A model generated the notes under the pieces. The model was not told the DNA's origin and searched no databases. It worked only from the letters and a program-made list of their open reading frames with translations. From assembly GCA_015179125.1 (NCBI GenBank), contig WHVA01000042.1, positions 310,001 to 374,000 on the forward strand: a stretch of 64,000 nt of DNA. The letters are read 5' to 3'. The stretch's first letter is position 1, and each line of letters starts with the position of its first letter. The position numbers and the translations under genes were made by a program. The stretch comes from Gautieria morchelliformis (Eukaryota > Basidiomycota > Agaricomycetes > Gomphales > Gomphaceae). Shown in pieces: positions 56,171-64,000 of this stretch.

Positions 56171-56499
56171 GGAATGGCAGGAATCTGCCCACCGGCAATT
56201 CCTCTTGCTGCTGTCTGCTCTGTTCCCTGTCTGCTCTGCTCTGTCTGCTGTCTGCTCTCTATGGTGTCTCCTCCTTTAGCTGGCTGGCTGTCTATTGCTT
56301 TGGCAGGCTAGCTATCTTTTGCTTGGCTTGGCTGGCTATCTATTGGCTTGGCTGGATTTCTATTGATAGGTAATATCTCTTTTTTAATGCATTGCCATGT
56401 ATTTTATTTTATTTGTGTTTGTAATTTCATTGGTTCCTTGATTTTTTTTCATTATATTGTATTGTCACATGTGCTTTATATTTTTCTGAATTTTTTCGA

Positions 56500-57110
56500 A
56501 AATAGATTTAAATAACATCCCCAGACTGTGGTGAAAAAATTGTAGTGTAATATCTATATTTTTCAGGTTTTTTTTGAAAATAGACATCAATAAGTTTCCT
56601 CTAAAATTAATGACAATAGGTTCTGCTTTTAAATGTGGTTTGTTTTATTGTTTTATGGACTGTAAAGCTGCTTACCTATACTGGTGGCTGGCTTACTATG
56701 GCTCTGGGTTTCTCTGTCAGTCCCTGGGCTTCTCTGGCTTTGACTGGGCATTAATAACAGCTTCTGCTTCAATGTACTGTACTTTTTTGACATTTTTTCG
56801 CAAATAGATATCAATAAATTATCCTGACTTTGTGAAAATTGACAACAGCTCCAGGTTAAATGTACAGTGCATTTTTTTGACATTTTCGAAAAATAGATAA
56901 CCCTAACTTTGCTAAAATTAATAACAGCTTCAGCTTACATGTACTGGACATTTTCTTGACATTTTTTCAAAAAATAGATAATCCTGACTTTGCTAAAAAT
57001 TAATGACAGCTGCTTAAATATGGTTTCCTGGACTATTTTATTTATGTCTGTATATGTCACAAAATAGATATTGATACATGTCCCTGAGCTTGCTAAAAGT
57101 TAATAAGTAG
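56500..57110. repeat. Tandem leader repeats, about 90 bp each
   Basis: Five or six diverged copies of a unit containing GACATTTTTTCGAAAATAGA, TAAATTATCCTGACTTTG and AACAGCTTCTGCTT. The same unit occurs at 60215-60410 in the leader of Helitron 2, which ties the two elements together. Confidence 0.75.
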
Positions 57111-57123
57111 TAACAGCCTCTGC

Positions 57124-57965
57124 TTGCTTCACTTTGAGGCCCTTGGGGATATGCTACACATGCCATTGGGACATGCTATGCATGCTATACTTGAGGGGCA
57201 TGCTACACACACTATGCATGGGGACACGCATGTTATGCATGGAGACATGCATGTTATGCGTGGGGACACGCACGCTATGCTTGGGGACACGCATGCTATG
57301 TGTGGAGACACTCATGGTATGCATGGAGACACGAATGTTATGCGTGGGGACACGCACGCTATGCTTGGGGACATGCACGCTATGCTTGGGGACACGCACG
57401 CTATGCATGGGGATGTGCACACTATATGTGGGGACACACTATGCTTGGGGGACATGGTACAAACAAGGGACACACTACAGGGGAAAACACTACAAACAAG
57501 GGACATTCTACACATGCTATACTTGGGGGACACGCTACAAACAAAGGACATGCTATGCACACTATACTTGGGGGACATGTTATGCATCGGGGACACACTT
57601 TGCACACTATACTTGAGGGAGATGCTACACACACTACATGTAGGGACATGCTACACATGTGGACACGCTATGCATGGGGGACACACATGCTATAATTTAG
57701 GGACACGCTATGTTTGGGGACATGCTACAAACCAGGGACATACTATGCATGTGAGACACGCCATGCACACTGTACTTGGGGACATGCTACATGTGGAGAC
57801 ACACTATGCATGGAGGACATGCTACACACACTATACTTGGGGACATGTTATGTGTGGGGTCATGTTACAAACCAGGGACACAATAAGCATGCTATATTCG
57901 AGGCTATGCATGGAGGACATGCTATGCACGCTATACTTGGGCACATGCAGACATGTGTAGAGACA
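57124..57965. repeat. Minisatellite, 21-bp units grading into 27-39-bp units
   Basis: At least ten 21-bp units of the type GGGGACACGCAYGCTATGCW (57218-57430), then longer units with ACAAACAAGGGACAT. Because the unit is a multiple of three and lacks stops, long ORFs appear in several frames on both strands (for example 57124-57960). They are low-complexity artefacts. Confidence 0.9.
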
Positions 57966-58092
57966 TTACCTATCTTGATGTGTTACTTATAGCTACTTTC
58001 AATTGCAATGAGATGTGTTTTACTTATCCCAAGTTTGATTTACCCAATGCATTTGACCTACACCCCCGTGTGAAGCATGGGTATCCACCTAG
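57965..58092 (+). other. Decayed Helitron 3' terminus
   Basis: Matches the 59340-59526 terminus (TGTTACTTA, AAGTTTGATTTACCCAA, GTATCCACCTAG). Its hairpin reads CCCCGTGTGAAGCATGGG instead of CCCCGCGCGAAGCGCGGG. Every difference in the hairpin is a CpG change. Confidence 0.75.
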
Positions 58093-58219
58093 AGGTAAGG
58101 GGTCAAGAATTGAGTTAAGTTGGATATCAGAAATCGAGTTGGAAGGCAGAGGTCAGAGAGACAGAGGCCTTGCAAGTACTTGCTGTGGTAAGAATAGGAA
58201 ACAGTGCAAAGGGAGTCAC

Positions 58220-58950
58220 ATATCAAAGTCAATTATCTGATTGCAGAATAGAGGCACACATGACTGGGTTTTATACAAAGAGCTGAGACAACATGTCAGA
58301 AGGTAGAGGTAAGCAATTCCAGTGCAAGCAAAAGTAACTAGGATAAATGGAGTAAGTAACTAATACGGAACAAGAGGAACTACAAGGGGGTGCCGGGTAG
58401 AACTAAGAACAATCAATAGGCAAAAGAACAAGGAGAATGTGGGTCTAATTGATTGTTATGTATTGGAATTCCCAGAGGTCGGAACTGGAAAGGACAACGG
58501 CTTCAACTTATGTGTTGCGCCCCTGATGAACTACCGTCCTAAGTATTTCAGGATTGACTTGCGGATATCGGAGAAGGCAGAAGTCGGGAACAGAGTACTG
58601 AGAGTCGAGGTTCGAGGGTCGGAGAACAAAGGTCAGAAGAGGCGGAAGAGGCGGAGGACAGAGGGTTGAGAGCGGAAGGAGACAAGACTAGCAAAACCCA
58701 TTGTGCTAAGAACAGGAGACAATGCGAAGGGAATCACGTATCGAAGTTGATTATCTGATTGCAGGAACAGAGACATACATGAGGGGGGTTTATACAAAGA
58801 GCTGAAGCAACAGGTAATGTTATGGTACTAAGCAAATTCCGGAGAGTGCAAGAATCGGATAGACATATGGGGCAAGTAACTAATGCGGAACAATGGGATG
58901 ACAAGGGGGGTGCAGGGTAGGGTAAGTACAATGGCAAAGAACAAGGCGAG
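58220..58950. repeat. Diverged direct duplication of about 215 bp
   Basis: 58220-58437 and 58737-58950 share TTATCTGATTGCAG, TTTATACAAAGAGCTGA, CAAGTAACTAATNCGGAACAA and AAAGAACAAGG, offset about 517 bp. It lies between the two Helitron 3' ends. No gene. Confidence 0.7.
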
Positions 58951-59339
58951 TAAGTACAATAGGCCTCGGAAGAAACGGAATTACGGAAATGGTATCTTGC
59001 TGTATTCAGGGTCGAGTACGGGGGCCGGTATCTGGAGGTGGCCAGGGGTACTGAAATCACAAGGGTCGAGGTAGAGGGTTGCGGATGGTGTGGAGGATAT
59101 GCGGATATGGTGGAGATGGTTGAGCAGAACAGTCGTAACATTGATAGTGGCACAAATGGATCTCCTGATGCTCCGGACTTGCTATGCTAAGGGTCAAGTA
59201 GGGAAGGCCGGTGAATAGAGTCAAAAGGGGAAGTATGTGAATAGTAAAGAACAAGGGGATCAAAAGGTCAAAGTGTGGACATTGCGGAATAGAGCCAGAG
59301 GAGGCATGGAGGTACCAGAGTTGGTCAAGCAGCATGGTC

Positions 59340-59526
59340 ATAACATTACCTACCTTGACCTGTTACTTAGAGCTACTTTCAATCAATAAGATGTGTTTTA
59401 CTTATCTGAATGAAATTTTCTTATCCAAATGTGTTTGACTTATCCCAAGTTTGATTTACCCAAGGTGTTTGACCTTACCGATGCGTTTGACTTGCACCCC
59501 CGCGCGAAGCGCGGGTATCCACCTAG
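59340..59526 (+). other. Helitron 1 3' terminus (hairpin and CTAG)
   Basis: The perfect 7-bp GC hairpin ends 11 bp before the terminal CTAG. The next bases are TCTAAGAG, the TC start of the following Helitron, so the junction is head-to-tail. Confidence 0.85.
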
Positions 59527-60144
59527 TCTAAGAGTTAAACGCGCTCAGTGGGTTGTGGGCGCTGCTGACCAATGCTTGGTCACCAGTTTGTCAGCGGAGC
59601 GCGCGAGCGGCGCAGCCGCGAGCCCCTGGGCCCTACCGGCGGTTTGCGCCACTCTGCCGGCTCCAGCGCTGCGCAGCGTTCTGGAGCGTGCGAGCGGCGC
59701 AGCCGCGAGCGGTTTACGCCGGTCTGCCGGCTCAGGCGCTCAAAGCAGCGCTGCGCTGGCAGATCGCTGCGCAGCCAGCCGCTTTGCGCACTCCACCACC
59801 ACCCTCCTCTCCTCTCCTCTCTGCCCACTACTAGATAGAATAAAAATTGCGTGAGACTGAATTAATAGTGTAGTACACAAAAGATCTCTTCCCAGGGAGG
59901 TCTCTGCAGTGAACTATTGGGGTTGACCCCTTCATTGGGGCAGCTTTTTCTCTGCTAAGGAGCCAGGTAGTCATCCCAGGCTGCCTTAGAGGGAGCCACA
60001 ATTGCATTGCAGTTCTTTCAGTGTTGACTTGCACTACTGGTGGCTGAAGAAGACATCTCCCCAGGACCAGGACCAGGACCAGGACCTTTTACTGGAAGAA
60101 TTCTTCCAGTTGGATAGCCGAAGAAGACTTGGATATTTTCATCA

Positions 60145-60380
60145 AAAAAATTCCCCATCCCTTCCTTGGTACATATATTTCTCTGTGGTCTGGTGTGAGC
60201 CATCTGACAGTTTTTTTTTTTCTTTTAAATAGAAATTATTAAATTCCCTTGACTTTGCCTAACAAACAGACTCCCCATCCCTTCCTTGGTATGTATGTAT
60301 TTCTCTGTGGTCTGGTGTGAGCTGTCTGACATTTATTTAATTAGAAATTAATAAATTCCCCTGACTTTGCCCAAGAAAAA
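60145..60380. repeat. Tandem duplication of about 125 bp in the Helitron 2 leader
   Basis: CCCCATCCCTTCCTTGGTA and TTTCTCTGTGGTCTGGTGTG occur at 60145 and 60271, each followed by a pyrimidine- or T-rich run and TAGAAATTA. Upstream, CCAGGACCAGGACCAGGACC (60061) is a short hexamer repeat. Confidence 0.8.
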
Positions 60381-60448
60381 TTAACAACAACAGCATCTGC
60401 TTGCAAATGTAAGTTGAAGTGGGGTAGCTTGATTGTTCCTCTAAGCTT

Positions 60449-63400
60449 ATGCCTGCATTTCTCAGGGATCCATCTACTCCAGAGAGAAATCGTCAGCAGG
60501 AGCGTGAAAGGGCGAGGGAGGAGCAGGAGGGTCGTATGACGTCGCCTACTGATCGGAGAGCGCGTGCCCTTGCTGTGGCTGCTGCCAGAGCTCGGAACCA
60601 GCCACCCCCTCCACCACCTCCTTTTGCCATCCCTCACCCTCCTCCTAGAAGCAATGCGGCTGATCCTTTTCAACAACCTGCTGCAGGGCCATTACGTCCT
60701 CCTGATCCCAGTCCTGGACAGCAGGTGGCTGCCCTTCGTGCTCAGTTAGCAGCAATCCCAGCAGCACAGCCCGTGAGAAGATACAGGCAGGCGCCTATAC
60801 AGCCACCTCCCAATCTTCCTGTGGTTGGTTCTGCAGGAATTGCACAGTTGCGTGCTCAGGCTGCTGAGCAGTCTGCTATATTGCAGCAATTTGGAAGAGG
60901 TAGACAGGCAGCTAATCCTCCTGTAGTAGGTTCTGCAGGAGTGGCAGCATTGCGTGCTCAGGCCAATGCAATAAGACCAATGCCTCCGCTACTCCCTGCG
61001 CTTCTGCGGCCTCTTCAGCGACTCCCTGCACCTCCTCAGCCTCCTCTGCCACTCCCTGCACCTCCACAGCCTCTTCTGCCACACCCTGCACCTCCTCAGC
61101 CTCCTCTGCCACTCCCTGCACCTCCACAGCCTCTTCTGCCACACCCTGTACCTCGGCAGTGTCCTCAGCGACTTCCTCCTTTTATTCCACTCGGTCGCTC
61201 TAGAATAATCGAGGCAGATGTGCTGCGTCATGATCTGGGTCCCATGGTTGTTGCCTGCCCTGACTGTGGAGCATTACACTGGATGGCAGAACGCCTGCTG
61301 AGATCCTCAAATCGGCGGCCCAGATTTGGTGATTGCTGTTTAGAAGGCAAGGTGCAGCTTCCAGAGCTGCCAGTGCTCCCTCAGCCATTGAGACGGCTCT
61401 TAGAGGGCCAGGACCCTGAGGCCAAACAGTTTCGCAAGAACATCAGGCAGTACAATGCTGCATTTGCATTCACTTCCTTGGGAGCCGACTTTGACCAAGA
61501 TTTGCTTCGGGAGGGTCGTGGTCCATATGTCCTCAAGCTGCAGGGCGAACTGTATCATATTCATGGCTCTCTCATCCCTAACCCTGGGAGGCGGATACAG
61601 TATGCCCAACTTTATATATATGATCCAGCATTGGCTTTGGCACAGAGGAACACCCGTAACCCAGGTCTGTCTCCAACTATCATGGGAGACTTGCAGGAAA
61701 TGCTCCTCTTATGCAATCCTCATGTTCCCATATATAGACAAGCGGCTGAGAGGCTCAGAGCTCAGGGACAGAATGGTGAGATCCGGGCTAGGCTCACGTA
61801 CAGGGAACACAGGGATCCTAGGAGGTATAATATCCCTACTGCGGATGAGATTGCGGTGGTTCTTCCTGGAGATGGCATCAACCCTGAACCTAGGGATGTT
61901 ATTGTCCAGCTCAAAGGTGGACGCTTTCAAAGGGTATCCGATATGAATCCAAACTATGCCTCTCTTCACTATGTCTTGCTCTTTCCCAGGGGAGAGTTGG
62001 GGTGGCAACCTGGTATTCGCTATCGCCAATTACCAGACGGGCGTGAGCGAAGTGGGCGTGTCACTCAAATTCAGTTCCATTCCTATCGTCTCTTCCAGAG
62101 AACAGAAGAACCTACAACACTCCTGCGCGCTGGCAAATTATTCCAGCAGTACATTGTAGACTCTTGGGCCGCTGCAGAGCAAAGCAGGCTGTGGTGGATC
62201 AGGACAAATCAACACACTCTCCGTGCTGAGATGTATAACCAGATGATGGATGCCTTTCATCGCAATGACAATGACAGAGATCCAAACAACTTGGGCATAA
62301 GATCCATTCTGCCAGCCACATTTCAGGGGGGGACACGGGACATGCAGGAAAACCTGCAGAACTCTCTGGCCATTTCAAGGAAGTATGGTGTGGCAGATCT
62401 CTTTATTACCATGACTGCCAATCCCAACTGGCAGGAGGTATTGGATGCATTGTTGCCCGGACAAACTCCTCAGGACAGGCCTGACCTGGTGTCGCGGGTG
62501 TTCCAGCTCAAAAAGAAATACCTCATTGACTTGATCGTCAAGGAAAAGATTTTTGGGGAAACCGTCGCTCGCGTGCACACCATTGAATTCCAGAAAAGGG
62601 GACTCCCACACATGCATATTCTTATCTGGTTTGAAAGAGATTCCAAGATCAGACATGCACATGAGGTGGATTCAATGATTTCGGCAGAGTTCCCTGATCC
62701 AGAGACTCATCCTGTCCTCTACCGGTTGGTCTGTGAGCTGATGACACATGGTCCCTGTGGACAAATGAAACCAAACGCACCCTGCATGGAAAATGGCAAG
62801 TGCAAGAAAAACTTCCCAAAGCCATTCTGTGAGGAAACCAGTCTGAATGAGGATGGATATCCAAAATATCGTCGTCGCAATGATGGAAGGCTGCACAATG
62901 TCAGAGGTGACATGCTGGACAACAGATGGGTTGTGCCATACTCTGCTCTGCTCTTGCTCAAATTCTGGTGTCACATCAACCCTGAGCTCACCATCAATGT
63001 GAGGTGTATCAAGTATATCCACAAGTATCTCTACAAGGGCCATGATTGGACCACCATGGAGTTTGGTCGCACCCAGGATGAAATTAAGCAGTACCTGGAC
63101 GCTCGCTATGTCAGTGCTCATGAGGCCTGTTGGAGGTTGCTGGAGCGGGAAATCCACACCCAGGTGCCTGCAGTCATGGCACTGCCAGTCCATGAAAAGG
63201 ACCATCACACAATCATCTTTGATCCCAACCAGGATGTGGACAACATCCTGGAAAGGGCTGAGGCGAAAAAGACACCGCTCATGGCTTACTTTGAGGCCAA
63301 TGATATCTACCCTGAAGCACGTGATCTGCTCTATGTGGAGTTTCCTGAGCATTTTACCTGGCACTCACAGGACAAGGTATGGACACCACGCCAAGGAGGT

Positions 63401-64000
63401 TATAGCATCGGTCGCCTTCACTTTGCAAACCCTAGATCAGGAGAGAGATTTTTTGTGCGCACTCTCCTCACAGTGGTCAAGGGGGCTAGATCCTTTGAGG
63501 AGCTTAGGTCGGTGGATGGCATACAATATGCTACTTACAAGGAGGCCTGTCGTGCAAGGGGACTTCTGGATGATGATCAGGAGTTGAGGTTGTGTCTCCA
63601 GGAAGCCAGTGGCATGAAAACAGGTGCTCAGCTCAGACATCTCTTTGCCACCATCCTTGGCCATTGCAATCCATCGGGCCCCGGCAGACTATGGGATGGC
63701 TTCAGGGAGCACATATGTGATGATCTCAGACATCAGCTCCAAATCAGACATGGTATGCAGGATCCACAGGACGATCAGGTTTATGATTTTGGCCTCTTTC
63801 TCTTGGAAAAAATCCTCCAGCAGGGTGGAATGTCCTTGAGCAGCTTTGATGATATGCCTCGGGTGGCAGGCGAGTGGGAGGCCCTCATTGGAAACAGGTT
63901 CATAGCTGAGCAGAGGGACTATGACCGTGTTGAAGAGAGGAACATAGCTGATGAGGAGGTTCCCAGGCTGAATGAGGGGCAAAGGTCCACGCATGATCAG
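60449..64000 (+). CDS. Helitron Rep/helicase (partial; open at window end)
   Basis: An uninterrupted frame of 1184 codons runs to the last base. The start MPAFLRDPSTPERNRQQ at 60449 is the first ATG after an in-frame TAG (60425). A basic, then Pro-rich N-terminus includes an exact 60-bp duplication (61021-61140). A zinc-binding region follows (CPDCGALHWMAERL...FGDCC), then the Helitron_like_N/Rep domain with FITMTANPNW, the HUH motif GLPHMHILIW and the two-tyrosine motif IKYIHKYLYKGHD. The helicase half should lie downstream, outside the window. All Rep catalytic residues I can check are present, so the element could be functional. Confidence 0.95.
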   Translation, partial: MPAFLRDPSTPERNRQQERERAREEQEGRMTSPTDRRARALAVAAARARNQPPPPPPPFAIPHPPPRSNAADPFQQPAAGPLRPPDPSPGQQVAALRAQLAAIPAAQPVRRYRQAPIQPPPNLPVVGSAGIAQLRAQAAEQSAILQQFGRGRQAANPPVVGSAGVAALRAQANAIRPMPPLLPALLRPLQRLPAPPQPPLPLPAPPQPLLPHPAPPQPPLPLPAPPQPLLPHPVPRQCPQRLPPFIPLGRSRIIEADVLRHDLGPMVVACPDCGALHWMAERLLRSSNRRPRFGDCCLEGKVQLPELPVLPQPLRRLLEGQDPEAKQFRKNIRQYNAAFAFTSLGADFDQDLLREGRGPYVLKLQGELYHIHGSLIPNPGRRIQYAQLYIYDPALALAQRNTRNPGLSPTIMGDLQEMLLLCNPHVPIYRQAAERLRAQGQNGEIRARLTYREHRDPRRYNIPTADEIAVVLPGDGINPEPRDVIVQLKGGRFQRVSDMNPNYASLHYVLLFPRGELGWQPGIRYRQLPDGRERSGRVTQIQFHSYRLFQRTEEPTTLLRAGKLFQQYIVDSWAAAEQSRLWWIRTNQHTLRAEMYNQMMDAFHRNDNDRDPNNLGIRSILPATFQGGTRDMQENLQNSLAISRKYGVADLFITMTANPNWQEVLDALLPGQTPQDRPDLVSRVFQLKKKYLIDLIVKEKIFGETVARVHTIEFQKRGLPHMHILIWFERDSKIRHAHEVDSMISAEFPDPETHPVLYRLVCELMTHGPCGQMKPNAPCMENGKCKKNFPKPFCEETSLNEDGYPKYRRRNDGRLHNVRGDMLDNRWVVPYSALLLLKFWCHINPELTINVRCIKYIHKYLYKGHDWTTMEFGRTQDEIKQYLDARYVSAHEACWRLLEREIHTQVPAVMALPVHEKDHHTIIFDPNQDVDNILERAEAKKTPLMAYFEANDIYPEARDLLYVEFPEHFTWHSQDKVWTPRQGGYSIGRLHFANPRSGERFFVRTLLTVVKGARSFEELRSVDGIQYATYKEACRARGLLDDDQELRLCLQEASGMKTGAQLRHLFATILGHCNPSGPGRLWDGFREHICDDLRHQLQIRHGMQDPQDDQVYDFGLFLLEKILQQGGMSLSSFDDMPRVAGEWEALIGNRFIAEQRDYDRVEERNIADEEVPRLNEGQRSTHDQ

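Larger units (their letters stand above)
55883..59526 (+). mobile_element. Helitron 1, non-autonomous, with satellite interior
   Basis: The 3' end is textbook: hairpin CCCGCGC-GAA-GCGCGGG (59499-59515), then TATCCACCTAG ending in CTAG at 59526. The 5' end is set by similarity to Helitron 2 (GGTTGTGGGCGC followed by GCGAGCGGCGCAGCCGCGAG) and is placed at a TC near 55883, uncertain by several bases. It shares with Helitron 2 the GC-rich leader and the TAGAAATTAATAAATTCCCC-type leader repeats, but has no Rep/helicase. A second, decayed 3' end lies inside at 58092, so this may be two overlapping insertions. Confidence 0.7.
59527..64000 (+). mobile_element. Helitron 2, autonomous type, continues past the window
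   Basis: Starts TCTAAGAGTTAAACGC directly after the CTAG of Helitron 1. A GC-rich leader (59546-59800), leader repeats and a long Rep/helicase frame from 60449 follow. The 3' end is not in the window. Helitrons move by rolling-circle-like replication using an HUH nuclease fused to a helicase. Confidence 0.85.

Noticed and set aside
57218-57430. Regular 21-bp repeats resembling a CRISPR array
   Set aside because: Units are contiguous with no unique spacers, and the genome is eukaryotic.
57124-57960. 278-codon ORF with His/Gly/Asp/Met repeats
   Set aside because: It is the translation of a 21-bp minisatellite; ORFs of similar length occur in other frames and on the other strand.
1-64000. tRNA or rRNA genes
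   Set aside because: No cloverleaf with A/B boxes or rRNA core sequence was recognised; GGTTATGGGCCC matches are retrotransposon primer sites, not tRNA genes.

Overview
The window is nuclear DNA of a filamentous basidiomycete, most likely an agaricomycete. Introns are short (about 46-160 bp) GT-AG introns. The recognisable genes include a NACHT-WD40 NLR-like gene, and there are traces of LIS1/PAC1, Pumilio, P450 and F-box genes. The transposons are Ty1/copia, hAT, CACTA/CMC-type, Mutator-like and Helitron. There is no sign of bacterial, plasmid or organellar organisation, and I saw no tRNA, rRNA or CRISPR. Assignments come from reading motifs and repeat structure by eye; no database search was possible.

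Left part (1-6349): the 3' end of a decayed copia element with its LTR, then two DNA transposons defined by terminal inverted repeats (TIRs) and target-site duplications (TSDs): 1297-2774 (10-bp TSD) and 2958-5836 (46-bp perfect TIRs, 7-bp TSD). No host gene is convincing here.

Middle part (6350-39870): a locus present in three related copies. Copy A carries an intact two-exon gene (6350-7725) and a broken C2HC-finger gene. Copy B carries a 3' fragment of the first gene and an intact-looking four-exon C2HC-finger gene (35820-36938). Copy C carries only a 3' fragment of the first gene. The copies have been hit independently by transposons, and each copy supplies the empty site for insertions in another. 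Copy A holds a 2-bp-TSD element (9332-10717), a CACTA-like element (13125-15474), an hAT element (15482-17275) and two nested, oppositely oriented copies of one CMC-type family (17311-23411). Copy B holds two copia elements (23640-28490, dead; 29398-34219, intact with near-identical LTRs). Copy C holds a solo LTR (39395-39617). Several DNA elements carry pieces of host genes with introns still present: Pumilio plus P450, F-box/LRR-like, LIS1 and perhaps a zinc finger. The inner CMC copy also carries a ten-exon gene of unknown function whose splice phases all close (18895-21150).

Right part (39871-64000): a 3'-truncated copia element (40813-44066), then a C2-NACHT-WD40 gene on the minus strand (45798-51168) with fourteen nearly identical WD40 repeats. 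Next comes a small two-exon gene made of a diverged internal duplication (52166-53115) and a gene-poor stretch with palindromic tandem repeats. The window ends in two Helitrons in head-to-tail order. The first (about 55883-59526) has no replicase and contains an 840-bp minisatellite. The second starts at 59527 and has a Rep/helicase reading frame from 60449 that is still open at the last base.

Two themes recur. Repeats decay mainly through CpG-to-TpG/CpA changes: CGA-to-TGA stops in copia, CpG-only LTR differences and a decayed Helitron hairpin. DNA transposons also repeatedly carry host gene fragments.
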